From Candidatus Bipolaricaulota bacterium (lineage in GTDB: Bacteria > Bipolaricaulota > Bipolaricaulia > RBG-16-55-9 > DRXL01): a stretch of 64,000 bases of DNA. Position numbers and translations under genes: made by a program. Shown piece after piece: positions 17,439-24,325 of this stretch (positions are counted from its first letter, which is position 1; every line of letters starts with the position of its first letter). The stretch is from NCBI GenBank assembly GCA_938091745.1, contig CALLJK010000009.1, positions 30,844-94,843 on the forward strand, given 5' to 3'. Under the pieces are notes generated by a model, which saw only the letters and a list, made by a program, of their open reading frames with translations, had not been told where the DNA came from and made no database searches.

Positions 17439-18424
17439 GGCATAGGGGCAGCCGTATTGAGCGCGGTCTCAGCGATATTGACCGAATAGTCTTTAACGCG
17501 CCCGATGCTGTCGAAGGCAATCCCGATGAGCTGAGCTTCTTGAGGAGCAAGGTCCCACAAGAGCTTGATGGCCTTCATGAGGCGCTCTTCGACCCCTGAG
17601 GCCTTGTCGATTACTTGGCTGGCGAGGTCGGGATCGGGCGAGCGGAACGCATCCACAGACTCTTTCAGTAAGTTCGCCACGTGCTCCCCGCCCTTGTGCA
17701 GGGCATCGGCGACCTTGGGTGGGGCAGGAACTTTGATCACCGTCGTCACACGAGCGATCTTGACCGCATGATCGGCGATACGCTCTAGCTGCCGCGCCAC
17801 CGTGTGGGTATCGAAGAGCTTGACGCGACTGATGCCCAGCGCTTCTTCGGCGAGCAGATCACGCAACGCGATGCGGAACTGTCTGTAGAGCATCAAATAG
17901 AGACGGTCGACGTCCTCGTCGCGTGCGGCAATATCGTGTGCGAGCTCAGCGTCGTAGTCAGTGAGCGCGCGGACAGCATCGGTGAACATGTCGTGCACCA
18001 TTAAGAAGATGCGTTCGAGCGTCTTTGGCGCGGAGAGCTCGGAAAGATTGAGCAGATTATGAATGACGATAGAGTCTCGTGATTCTTCCATGATCTCCGG
18101 GCCGATGAGGGCTTGGGTGATCTTGCGGATTGTCTGGCGCTGTTCGGGGGTGATGCGCTCCCCGCGGACTTCGATGATGTCAAATCCTGCGACGTACATG
18201 GAGATGAACGCCCGCATAAGGGTGTCGCCGGTTTTAGCATTGAGCTGGAGGACGCCGCGGGTCAGTTGGGAATCGCGGTGCGGTCGCAAAATCAGCAAAT
18301 CAGGGCTGTGGGGGTGGAGTTCGATTTCTGCGCCGGCATGGAGCTTTTGCGCTTCAGCCCAGTCTTTCGGCAGGGTGACCATGAACGTCGCCCCGCCAGT
18401 GATCTGCACTCTCCGGGTCTCCAT
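17435..18424 (-). CDS. AbrB/SpoVT-type DNA-binding domain fused to PhoU domains
   Basis: Residues 1-45 form an AbrB-like swapped-hairpin DNA-binding domain (RRVQITGGATFMVTLPKDWAEA). Residues about 110-325 hold two PhoU repeats (LERIADHAVKIARVT and the final GRVKDYSVNIAETAL). This AbrB-PhoU architecture is common in archaea and some deep-branching bacteria and is thought to regulate phosphate genes directly. It is separate from the phoU in the pst operon. An AGGAGGG ribosome site precedes the ATG. Its own promoter contains CTATATAG in the spacer, the core of the pstS palindrome, which suggests autoregulation; this is inference. Confidence 0.85.
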   Translation of the reverse strand: METRRVQITGGATFMVTLPKDWAEAQKLHAGAEIELHPHSPDLLILRPHRDSQLTRGVLQLNAKTGDTLMRAFISMYVAGFDIIEVRGERITPEQRQTIRKITQALIGPEIMEESRDSIVIHNLLNLSELSAPKTLERIFLMVHDMFTDAVRALTDYDAELAHDIAARDEDVDRLYLMLYRQFRIALRDLLAEEALGISRVKLFDTHTVARQLERIADHAVKIARVTTVIKVPAPPKVADALHKGGEHVANLLKESVDAFRSPDPDLASQVIDKASGVEERLMKAIKLLWDLAPQEAQLIGIAFDSIGRVKDYSVNIAETALNTAAPMP

Positions 18425-18454
18425 AGTCCCTCCTGTCTATCGCAATTGGTTCGA

Positions 18455-18484
18455 ATTATAATATATAACTATATAGACTGTCAA
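18455..18484 (-). promoter_or_regulatory. Consensus promoter of the AbrB-PhoU gene, with CTATATAG in the spacer
   Basis: TTGACA (18484-18479) and TATAAT (18460-18455) match consensus exactly, with 18 bp between them. The palindrome CTATATAG (18469-18476) lies inside the spacer, where a bound protein would block RNA polymerase. The -35 element is only 4 bp from the -35 of the divergent fur promoter. Confidence 0.75.
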
Positions 18485-18488
18485 GGGG

Positions 18489-18518
18489 TTGACAAGGCAC
18501 GGGCTAGGGGTGTATACT
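18489..18518 (+). promoter_or_regulatory. Promoter of the fur-znuACB cluster
   Basis: TTGACA (18489-18494) and TATACT (18513-18518) are spaced by 18 bp. The candidate metal-regulator operator begins 5 bases after the -10, covering the start site. Confidence 0.72.
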
Positions 18519-18523
18519 ATAAC

Positions 18524-18538
18524 TGAAAATTTTTTTCA
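18524..18538. promoter_or_regulatory. Candidate Zur/Fur operator, copy 1
   Basis: TGAAAATTTTTTTCA is an inverted repeat (TGAAAA/TTTTCA with three bases between). It continues ATAAGGAGG into the ribosome site. A second copy with the same flank lies at 19001. Position over the transcription start fits repression by the Fur-family protein encoded next. Confidence 0.6.
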
Positions 18539-18550
18539 ATAAGGAGGACT

Positions 18551-18979
18551 ATGAGCATCCTGACGGAGAACTGGGAGGAGCGCCTCAAAGAGCAGGGCTA
18601 CAGGATAACCAAGTCTCGTCGCACGGTGCTGGAGGTGCTGGAAGCAAGTCCAATCCGTCTAACGCCAGAAGAGATCTATCGTCGGGCGCGGCGGCGCCAT
18701 CGCAAGCTAGGATTGGTCACGGTCTATCGGACTTTGGCCCTATTGGAGAAGCTGAACTTAGTGCAGAGAGTTCATACCGAAGCCGGATGTCGCAGTTTGA
18801 CAGCTGTGCGCTTGGACAAAGGACATCATCATCACTTGGTCTGTCGCACCTGCGGCTACGTCGAAGAGTTTCCTGATTGTGCGCTCGGCAGCGTACTGCG
18901 CAAGCTCCAGGCGCGCACAGGGTTTGCTATCGAATCCCATCATTTGGAGGTGGTCGGCCGATGCCCGAAGTGTCAGTAG
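18551..18979 (+). CDS. Fur-family metal-responsive repressor, probably Zur
   Basis: The 142-residue protein has an N-terminal winged helix (about 10-80; TPEEIYRRA and VTVYRTLALLEKLNLV). A metal domain follows with the KGHHHHLVC segment (H92-H95), the structural zinc cysteines C98/C101 and C138/C141, and further histidines H130/H131. The family includes Fur, Zur, Mur and PerR. The direct link to znuACB and the shared operator in front of both genes favour Zur (zinc), though manganese control is possible. An AAGGAGG ribosome site precedes the ATG. Confidence 0.9.
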   Translation: MSILTENWEERLKEQGYRITKSRRTVLEVLEASPIRLTPEEIYRRARRRHRKLGLVTVYRTLALLEKLNLVQRVHTEAGCRSLTAVRLDKGHHHHLVCRTCGYVEEFPDCALGSVLRKLQARTGFAIESHHLEVVGRCPKCQ

Positions 18980-19000
18980 CAATTTTTTGAGCCTCACAAA

Positions 19001-19015
19001 TGAAATCTATTTTCA
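19001..19015. promoter_or_regulatory. Candidate Zur/Fur operator, copy 2
   Basis: TGAAATCTATTTTCA matches copy 1 at 12 of 15 positions, and the five following bases ATAAG are identical. It lies 18 bp before the znuA start, giving znuA a second control point independent of the fur promoter. Confidence 0.58.
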
Positions 19016-19032
19016 ATAAGAAGGAGGTCGCT

Positions 19033-19920
19033 ATGAAGAAAGTAGCAACGCTTCTCATGGTGCTCATTGTCTTACTCGGATGTGGAGCGGGTGTAGCGCA
19101 GCCCAAGCTCAAGGTCGTGGCGAGCTTCTATATCCCGTATGAGTTCACCAAGAACGTCGGCGGGGATCGCGTTGAAGTCAAAAACTTAGTACCGGCGGGC
19201 GCAGAACCTCACGATTTTGAGCCCTCCCCCGCGGATATTCGGGCGATTGAAGACGCCCAGGTCTTTGTGTATAACGGGGCGTCGATGGAGTCGTGGGTCG
19301 AGCGCGTGCTCTCGGTCATCAAGAACCGTGATAAGCTCGTGGTCATCGAAGCGACCAAGGGGCTGCCCTTGCGCAAGGCCGAGGAAGAAGAGCTTGAGTT
19401 CGACCCTCATGTCTGGACGGACCCGATTCTGGCCAAAGAGATGGTGAAGAATATTCGCGACGGCTTGATCACGGCCGACAGCGTGGGTAGCTCGGTCTAC
19501 ATTGAGAACGCTCAGAATTACAATACCAAGCTCGATGCGCTCGACGCTCAAATTCGCGAGGGCGTGAAGGTCTGTCGGCTGCGGGACTTTATTATCTCGC
19601 ATAGATTTATGGATTATTTCGCGGCTCGATATAATCTGACGGCGCATTCAATTTCGGGGCTGGAGCCCAGCGAGCCGACCCCCCAGCGCCTGGCCGAGCT
19701 GATTCGCTTGGGCAAGGAGAAGGGTATCAAATATATCTTTGCCGAGAGATCCGACGCGCTCAAGGCCCTCGCAGTTCTGGCGCGCGAGCTGGGCGCGCAG
19801 ATTCTGACGCTCAACACCGGGCACAGCGTCACTGAAGAAGAAGAGCGTGCGGGGAGGAACTATCTGGTGCTCATGGAAGAGAATCTTAAGAATTTACGAA
19901 TCGGGCTGGAGTGCCGATGA
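19033..19920 (+). CDS. znuA: Metal ABC transporter substrate-binding protein (ZnuA/TroA type)
   Basis: Cluster A-I metal-binding protein that takes zinc or manganese to the ZnuBC importer. The 295-residue chain has a signal peptide with a possible lipobox LLGC (C17). Metal-ligand histidines lie in EPHDFEP (H60), DPHVW (H126) and SHRFMDYFAARY (H190). Instead of the histidine-rich loop of ZnuA there is an acidic loop (KAEEEELEF). The start at 19033 is chosen for the AAGGAGG site at 19021-19027 and the signal peptide; an ATG at 19000 would translate the operator. The gene ends in an ATGA overlap with the next. Confidence 0.9.
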   Translation: MKKVATLLMVLIVLLGCGAGVAQPKLKVVASFYIPYEFTKNVGGDRVEVKNLVPAGAEPHDFEPSPADIRAIEDAQVFVYNGASMESWVERVLSVIKNRDKLVVIEATKGLPLRKAEEEELEFDPHVWTDPILAKEMVKNIRDGLITADSVGSSVYIENAQNYNTKLDALDAQIREGVKVCRLRDFIISHRFMDYFAARYNLTAHSISGLEPSEPTPQRLAELIRLGKEKGIKYIFAERSDALKALAVLARELGAQILTLNTGHSVTEEEERAGRNYLVLMEENLKNLRIGLECR

Positions 19921-20669
19921 GCGATTCTGTCGTTGAGATCGAAAATCTCTGGTTCAGCTACGGTGCTGAGCCGGTGCTCGAGGGCGTCTCGCTCACGGTC
20001 ACGCGGGGGGAGATCCTCGGGCTGATCGGCCCTAACGGCTCTGGAAAGACGACGCTGCTGAAAGTGATCTTGGGGCTGCTCACCCCTCAACGGGGGACGA
20101 TCCGGCTCTTTGGGCAAGAGCTGAGACGCTTTCGTGAGCGCGCACGGGTGGGGTATGTGCGCCAGCGCAGCTGGGACTTCGAGCGCAATTTCCCTGCTTC
20201 TGTAGAGGAGCTCGTGCGCCTGGGGCGGGTGCCGCGCTTGCGCTGGGGCCTGTGGAGCCGTGCTGACACCGCAGCTGTGGAGCGGGCCATGCGCGCTGTA
20301 CACATAGAAGAGCTGCGCGCGCGCCCCATCAGCGAGCTCTCTGGGGGCCAGCAGCAGCGGGTTTTTCTCGCGCGTGTCTTATCCCAGGAGCCTGAGCTCT
20401 TATTGTTGGACGAGCCAACGGCTGCCATCGACCCCGCTGTCGAAGCCGAGTTCTACGAACTCTTAGCTCAGCTCAACCGCGAGCAGGGCTTGACTATTCT
20501 CTTGGTCTCTCACGACATTGAAGCTATTGTCAAGCAAGTGACGAAGATCGCGTGCTTAAACAGAAAATTGCTCTTCTGTGGGACGCCCCAAGAGTGCTTG
20601 GCCAGCGACCTCTTAGAGAGGGTTTACGCGGGGAGAAAGCTTGTGCAGCATCAGCATCCGTGGGGGTAA
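19917..20669 (+). CDS. znuC: Metal ABC transporter ATP-binding protein
   Basis: ATPase of the metal importer. Walker A GPNGSGKTT (38-46), signature LSGGQQQR, Walker B LLLLDEPTAAID and the switch segment LVSHDIE are present. The length of 250 is normal. The ATG at 19917 overlaps the znuA stop by 4 bp, so the two are translationally coupled. It is followed after 2 bp by the permease gene. Confidence 0.95.
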   Translation: MSDSVVEIENLWFSYGAEPVLEGVSLTVTRGEILGLIGPNGSGKTTLLKVILGLLTPQRGTIRLFGQELRRFRERARVGYVRQRSWDFERNFPASVEELVRLGRVPRLRWGLWSRADTAAVERAMRAVHIEELRARPISELSGGQQQRVFLARVLSQEPELLLLDEPTAAIDPAVEAEFYELLAQLNREQGLTILLVSHDIEAIVKQVTKIACLNRKLLFCGTPQECLASDLLERVYAGRKLVQHQHPWG

Positions 20670-20671
20670 GT

Positions 20672-21499
20672 ATGTTTGAGATCTTCGAGTTCGAATTTAT
20701 GAGATTGGCGTTTGTTGGGGGGACGATCATTGGGGTGCTCGCCCCGACGATCGGGATCTTTTTGGTGCTACGACGCTATGGGCTTATCGGTGATGGATTG
20801 GGACACATTGCGTTTGGGGGCGTGGCATTTGGGCAGCTTGTGCGAGCTGACCCGACTCTGATGGCGCTCTCGTACTCGGCACTCGCTGCTCTTGGGATTG
20901 AGCGCCTGCGCGCGAAGGGGCGCTTAGGTGGCGATGTCGCTATCGCGATCTTCCTCTCGTCGGGGTTGGCTTTAGGACTAGTCTTAGCGCGCCTGGCGCG
21001 ACGGTCTACAGATCAATTATGGGGGTATCTCTTTGGCAGCGTGATCGCGCTCCAGCCCAGCGATATCGTGCAGATCGCATTGATAGCGTTCTGTGTGATT
21101 GGGACGCTCTTTGTTGTGCGCCGTGAGCTCTTCTTCATCACGTTTGATGAAGAGACGGCACGGGCTTCGGGAATCCGCGTCGGCTTCTATAATATTTTAT
21201 TAGTGCTCCTAGCAGCGCTCACCGTGGTCTCTGCCATTCAGATAGTCGGGTTGCTCTTGATCTCAGCGCTGTTGGTCCTGCCGGTGGCGGCGTCATTACA
21301 GATCGCGCGCAGCTTCCGTCAGGCACTCTTTACGGCGATCGGGTGTAGCCTGGTGTCGGTCTATGGTGGGCTGATCGGATCGTATTATTTGGATACCCAG
21401 CCAGGACCGACAATCGTCTTGACGGCGTTGCTTGTCTTTGTGCTTGCAAGCGCGGTGCGCCTCGTCTGGAGGCCCTCACCCCTAGCCCCTCTCCCGTGA
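20672..21499 (+). CDS. znuB: Metal ABC transporter permease
   Basis: ABC-3 family membrane subunit of the metal importer, 275 residues with about eight hydrophobic helices. The family feature GDGLGHIAFGGVAFG and the coupling region FDEETARASGIRVGFYNIL are present. The ATG at 20672 lies 2 bp after the znuC stop. The last residues (RPSPLAPLP) and the stop codon are supplied by a palindromic repeat element that begins at 21470. The original C-terminus may therefore have been replaced when the element inserted. Confidence 0.93.
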   Translation: MFEIFEFEFMRLAFVGGTIIGVLAPTIGIFLVLRRYGLIGDGLGHIAFGGVAFGQLVRADPTLMALSYSALAALGIERLRAKGRLGGDVAIAIFLSSGLALGLVLARLARRSTDQLWGYLFGSVIALQPSDIVQIALIAFCVIGTLFVVRRELFFITFDEETARASGIRVGFYNILLVLLAALTVVSAIQIVGLLLISALLVLPVAASLQIARSFRQALFTAIGCSLVSVYGGLIGSYYLDTQPGPTIVLTALLVFVLASAVRLVWRPSPLAPLP

Positions 21500-21540
21500 G
21501 TCTCACGGGAGAGGGGTGCCGTCAGGCGGGGTGAGGGCCT
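21470..21540. repeat. 71-bp nested palindromic repeat element, bidirectional terminator
   Basis: Outer 13-base arms AGGCCCTCACCCC (21470-21482) and GGGGTGAGGGCCT (21528-21540) are perfect complements. Inside are 15-base perfect arms CCCCTCTCCCGTGAG (21486-21500) and CTCACGGGAGAGGGG (21502-21516). It sits between convergent znuB and amidase genes, ends exactly before the amidase stop codon, and supplies the znuB stop. A related element interrupts the gene at 42405. Confidence 0.85.
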
Positions 21541-22197
21541 TCAGCGCGTCTTAGCGCTGCGTAGGTACTCTTTTATGGTATTAAAGATCACCTGTGCGAC
21601 CGTCCATTGATACGTGAAGCTGCGCAGGCTCATCTCTTCAGCAGGGTTTGTCAAAAACCCCGTCTCGATGAGCACGGCGGGCATCTCGGCCCACCGGATG
21701 AAGAGCGTTTGGTGTTTGATCCCTCGGTCAGTGACGCCCAGCGCGCGCGTGAGGCGTTTTTGTAGGAGCAGTGCTAAGGTACGACTCTGTGGGTAGGTGG
21801 GAAGATTTGTATCGTCGTGGACTAAGACCTCAATGCCGTTGGCTGCAGCATGACGCGGGTGCGCGTTGGCGTGAATAGAGACGAAGAGATCGGCTCGCAG
21901 ACGATTGGCCAAGCCGGTGCGCTCGCGATGTGGGACGTAGACGTCTTCAGAGCGCGTCAGCACAATAGAGATTTCATCATCGTACAGCCCTAAGAGTCGG
22001 ATAAAACGCGCGATATCAAGATTGATATCTTTCTCTTGGGTGCCGTAGTAGCCGATAGCGCCGGGGTCCCAGCCGCCGTGTCCGGGGTCGATGACGACTA
22101 AGAAGCGCTTGGCTTGGCTCTGGCCGATCTGGCCCCATCCGCAGATGCAGACCAAAACTATCACAAAGACGAATGCTTTTGCTGTCAGGGCCTTCAT
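21541..22197 (-). CDS. N-acetylmuramoyl-L-alanine amidase (Amidase_3)
   Basis: Zinc enzyme that cuts the amide bond between muramic acid and the peptide stem during cell separation and wall turnover. After a signal peptide (about 1-28), the zinc ligands and catalytic residues are visible: DPGHGGWD, the glutamate in GTQEKDIN, VSIHAN and IETGFLTN. The length of 218 equals a bare catalytic domain without AMIN or SPOR domains. A TATACT element (22210-22205) ends about 7 bases upstream of the ATG with no Shine-Dalgarno site, so the message may be leaderless. Confidence 0.92.
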   Translation of the reverse strand: MKALTAKAFVFVIVLVCICGWGQIGQSQAKRFLVVIDPGHGGWDPGAIGYYGTQEKDINLDIARFIRLLGLYDDEISIVLTRSEDVYVPHRERTGLANRLRADLFVSIHANAHPRHAAANGIEVLVHDDTNLPTYPQSRTLALLLQKRLTRALGVTDRGIKHQTLFIRWAEMPAVLIETGFLTNPAEEMSLRSFTYQWTVAQVIFNTIKEYLRSAKTR

Positions 22198-22312
22198 GAG
22201 CCACAGTATACCGAATGAAGGAGAGCTCAGACTATAATCGGCATTACATTGAGCCGCACGAAGGAGCCCTTTCGCTGATAAAATGGGGGCATTGCTCGCT
22301 TATCCCCCTCAT

Positions 22313-22342
22313 TTGACAAGAGTGCCTCCCCTCCAGTATAAT
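22313..22342 (+). promoter_or_regulatory. Perfect consensus promoter of the phnDCE operon
   Basis: TTGACA (22313-22318) and TATAAT (22337-22342) match consensus exactly with 18 bp between, the same spacing as the pstS and AbrB-PhoU promoters. Confidence 0.75.
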
Positions 22343-22352
22343 ATAGTGAAAG

Positions 22353-22377
22353 TGCGCTTTATATATAGAACAGCGCA
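22353..22377. promoter_or_regulatory. Inverted repeat in the phnD leader with ATATATAG centre
   Basis: Arms TGCGCT (22353-22358) and AGCGCA (22372-22377) flank TTATATATAGAAC. The centre contains ATATATAG (22361-22368), 7 of 8 matches to the CTATATAG found in the other phosphate-related promoters. It lies just downstream of the -10 and may be an operator or leader hairpin. Confidence 0.45.
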
Positions 22378-22410
22378 TTACTATAAACACTCCCAGAGGA
22401 GGTAGGGACT

Positions 22411-23451
22411 ATGCGGATATGGTGTGCGCGTCGGGTCGTCGGTTTGATGGGTCTGTTGGCCGTTGGGGTCTTGTTGGGAAGCTTGGTTGTGGGCTTCCCT
22501 GGGGTGTCGCAGCAGGGGTTGATCCCTGAAGAGCTTGTTGTGGGCATGGTGCCCTCGCGCGCGGCGACGATCTTGCAGCCCCCAGTAGAAGGCCTCGCAA
22601 AACTGGTGTTGGACTACGTCCAGAAGAACGGCTTCTCTCAGGTGAAGCGCGTGCGCGCGGTCATCCCCGAGTCCTATCCGGCGACAATAGAAGCCATCGG
22701 TGCGGAGAAGATCCATGTCGGGCTGCTGGGGCCGTTCCAGATCGTCCAAGTCGTGGATAGCTACGGGGCCATCCCCATCAACGTCACCAAGCGCGGAAAC
22801 AACTTGACGTTCCGCGCCCAGTTCATGGTGCATGTCGACAGCTCGCTCAAAGCCCTCAAGGACGACAATCAAGACCCCAAGGACGACCTGGTGGGCTTAG
22901 TCAAATCCGGGGCGACCGTGAGATTCAGTTACGGCGGCAGCTCCACGTCAACCTCGGGCTTTCTCTTCCCCTGCAAGACCCTCAAAGACTTGGGGATCCT
23001 GCCAGGAGACTATAAGAACTTCAAGACGATCCGCGCTGCCAATCACTTAGCCTCGGCCATCGCTGTCTACAAGAAGGACGTGGATGTGGGCGTCGGGTTC
23101 GACGATGTGCGCCAGAGCCTCAACACCGAGCAGACTAAGAAAGAATTGGGCTGGAAGCCCGGCGACCCCGAACCCAGCACCAAAGTGAACGTCATCGGCT
23201 ACAGCGATGACATCCCCAACGACGGCATCGTCGCTATTAAAGCATTAGATGCCAAGCTGCGCGAGACGATCAAACAAGCGTTCGTCGAGGTCATGAAGAC
23301 CGAAGAGGGCAAGAAGTTCGGCAAGGACGCGCTCGATGCCACGGACTTTGTCGCCGTCCCTGAGGGCTACGATATGCTGAAAGCCCTCGAAGCCGTGCGC
23401 GTCGTGGCCAAGGAGATCCAGCCCAACTTAGCTAAGTGCGAGAATCAGTAA
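22411..23451 (+). CDS. phnD: Phosphate/phosphonate-type ABC transporter substrate-binding protein (PhnD family)
   Basis: The 346-residue protein has a signal peptide (about 1-34) and the PhnD-family fold. The features are ELVVGMVPSRAATI near the mature start, the GLLGPFQIVQ hinge region and the binding motif GGSSTSTSGFLFP, where the Ser/Thr run contacts the phosphonate or phosphate group. Family members bind phosphonates, phosphite or phosphate, and the sequence alone does not settle which. No C-P lyase gene is visible, so phosphate or phosphite is at least as likely. A GAGGAGG ribosome site precedes the ATG. A hairpin follows the gene, probably raising binding-protein expression above that of the transporter. 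Confidence 0.87.
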   Translation: MRIWCARRVVGLMGLLAVGVLLGSLVVGFPGVSQQGLIPEELVVGMVPSRAATILQPPVEGLAKLVLDYVQKNGFSQVKRVRAVIPESYPATIEAIGAEKIHVGLLGPFQIVQVVDSYGAIPINVTKRGNNLTFRAQFMVHVDSSLKALKDDNQDPKDDLVGLVKSGATVRFSYGGSSTSTSGFLFPCKTLKDLGILPGDYKNFKTIRAANHLASAIAVYKKDVDVGVGFDDVRQSLNTEQTKKELGWKPGDPEPSTKVNVIGYSDDIPNDGIVAIKALDAKLRETIKQAFVEVMKTEEGKKFGKDALDATDFVAVPEGYDMLKALEAVRVVAKEIQPNLAKCENQ

Positions 23452-23470
23452 GCGTTCATAGCAGCAGTGA

Positions 23471-23502
23471 GAGGGGGCAGGGCGAAGCCCTGTCCCCTCT
23501 TT
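23471..23502 (+). terminator. Rho-independent terminator or attenuator after phnD
   Basis: GAGGGGGCAGGGC (23471-23483), loop GAA, and GCCCTGTCCCCTC (23487-23499) form a 13-bp stem with one G-U pair, followed by TTTG. The short T run suggests partial read-through into phnC. Confidence 0.7.
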
Positions 23503-23539
23503 GCGTTCTCACCCTACGTTGGTTTAAAATACGGTGAGC

Positions 23540-24325
23540 ATGACTGCGCCTATCTTGCGTGTTCATAACCTCACGGTGATCTATCCTGGGGTGCAACCCG
23601 TCAAAGCCCTCGATAATGTGAACGTGGAGATCTACCCTGGGGAGTTTGTCGTCGTCGCTGGGGTTTCCGGATCGGGGAAATCGACGCTCTTGCGCGCGAT
23701 CAATCGCCTAGCAGAGAACGATCACGCGCAGATCCACGGGGAGATTTACTTCGACGGCGTCAACGTCTTAAAAGCTTCCCGGCGACAACTCCGCGAGATC
23801 CGCTCGCGCATTGGATTTATCTTTCAAGAGTATAACGTAGTTGAGCGGTTGCCGGTATTGACGAACGCTTTGGTAGGCTCGCTCGGATACGTTGGACTTG
23901 TACGCTCCTTGCTGGGACGGTTCCCCAAAGAGCAGATCGAGCGGGCGCACCACGCATTAGTGCGCGTGGGGATCCCTCAGCCACGGCATGGTGATCGCGC
24001 CGCGCGGCTGTCGGGTGGGCAGAAGCAGCGCGTGGGCATCGCGCGAGCTCTGTTGCAGAAGCCCAAGCTCATCTTGGCTGACGAGCCCGTTGCTTCGCTC
24101 GATCCCATCACGGCGAACGTCGTCATGAATATCTTCAAAAAAATTAACGAAGACGAGGGGATCACGACGATCGTAAATTTGCATGACCCTGTCTTGACGT
24201 TCAAATACGGCAAGAGAATTATCGGGCTCAAACACGGGCGGATCATCTACGATAAGCCCATTACCGCGATCAATCGCGAGACGTTCGAAGAAGATATCTA
24301 TGGCACAGTGGACAGAGAGGGCTAG
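23540..24325 (+). CDS. phnC: Phosphonate/phosphate-type ABC transporter ATP-binding protein
   Basis: ATPase with Walker A GVSGSGKST (41-49), signature LSGGQKQRVGIAR, Walker B LILADEPVASLD and the PhnC-type H-loop variant NLHDPVLTFKYGKRIIGLKHGRI. The length of 261 is typical. ATG at 23540 is preferred to the GTG at 23534 because the GGTGA at 23533 can serve as a ribosome site. The 3' end overlaps the permease gene by 26 bp. Confidence 0.92.
   Translation: MTAPILRVHNLTVIYPGVQPVKALDNVNVEIYPGEFVVVAGVSGSGKSTLLRAINRLAENDHAQIHGEIYFDGVNVLKASRRQLREIRSRIGFIFQEYNVVERLPVLTNALVGSLGYVGLVRSLLGRFPKEQIERAHHALVRVGIPQPRHGDRAARLSGGQKQRVGIARALLQKPKLILADEPVASLDPITANVVMNIFKKINEDEGITTIVNLHDPVLTFKYGKRIIGLKHGRIIYDKPITAINRETFEEDIYGTVDREG

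Noticed and set aside
19000..19032. An upstream ATG for znuA adding 11 residues
   Set aside because: It would translate the candidate operator and ribosome site; the signal peptide and AAGGAGG support the ATG at 19033.
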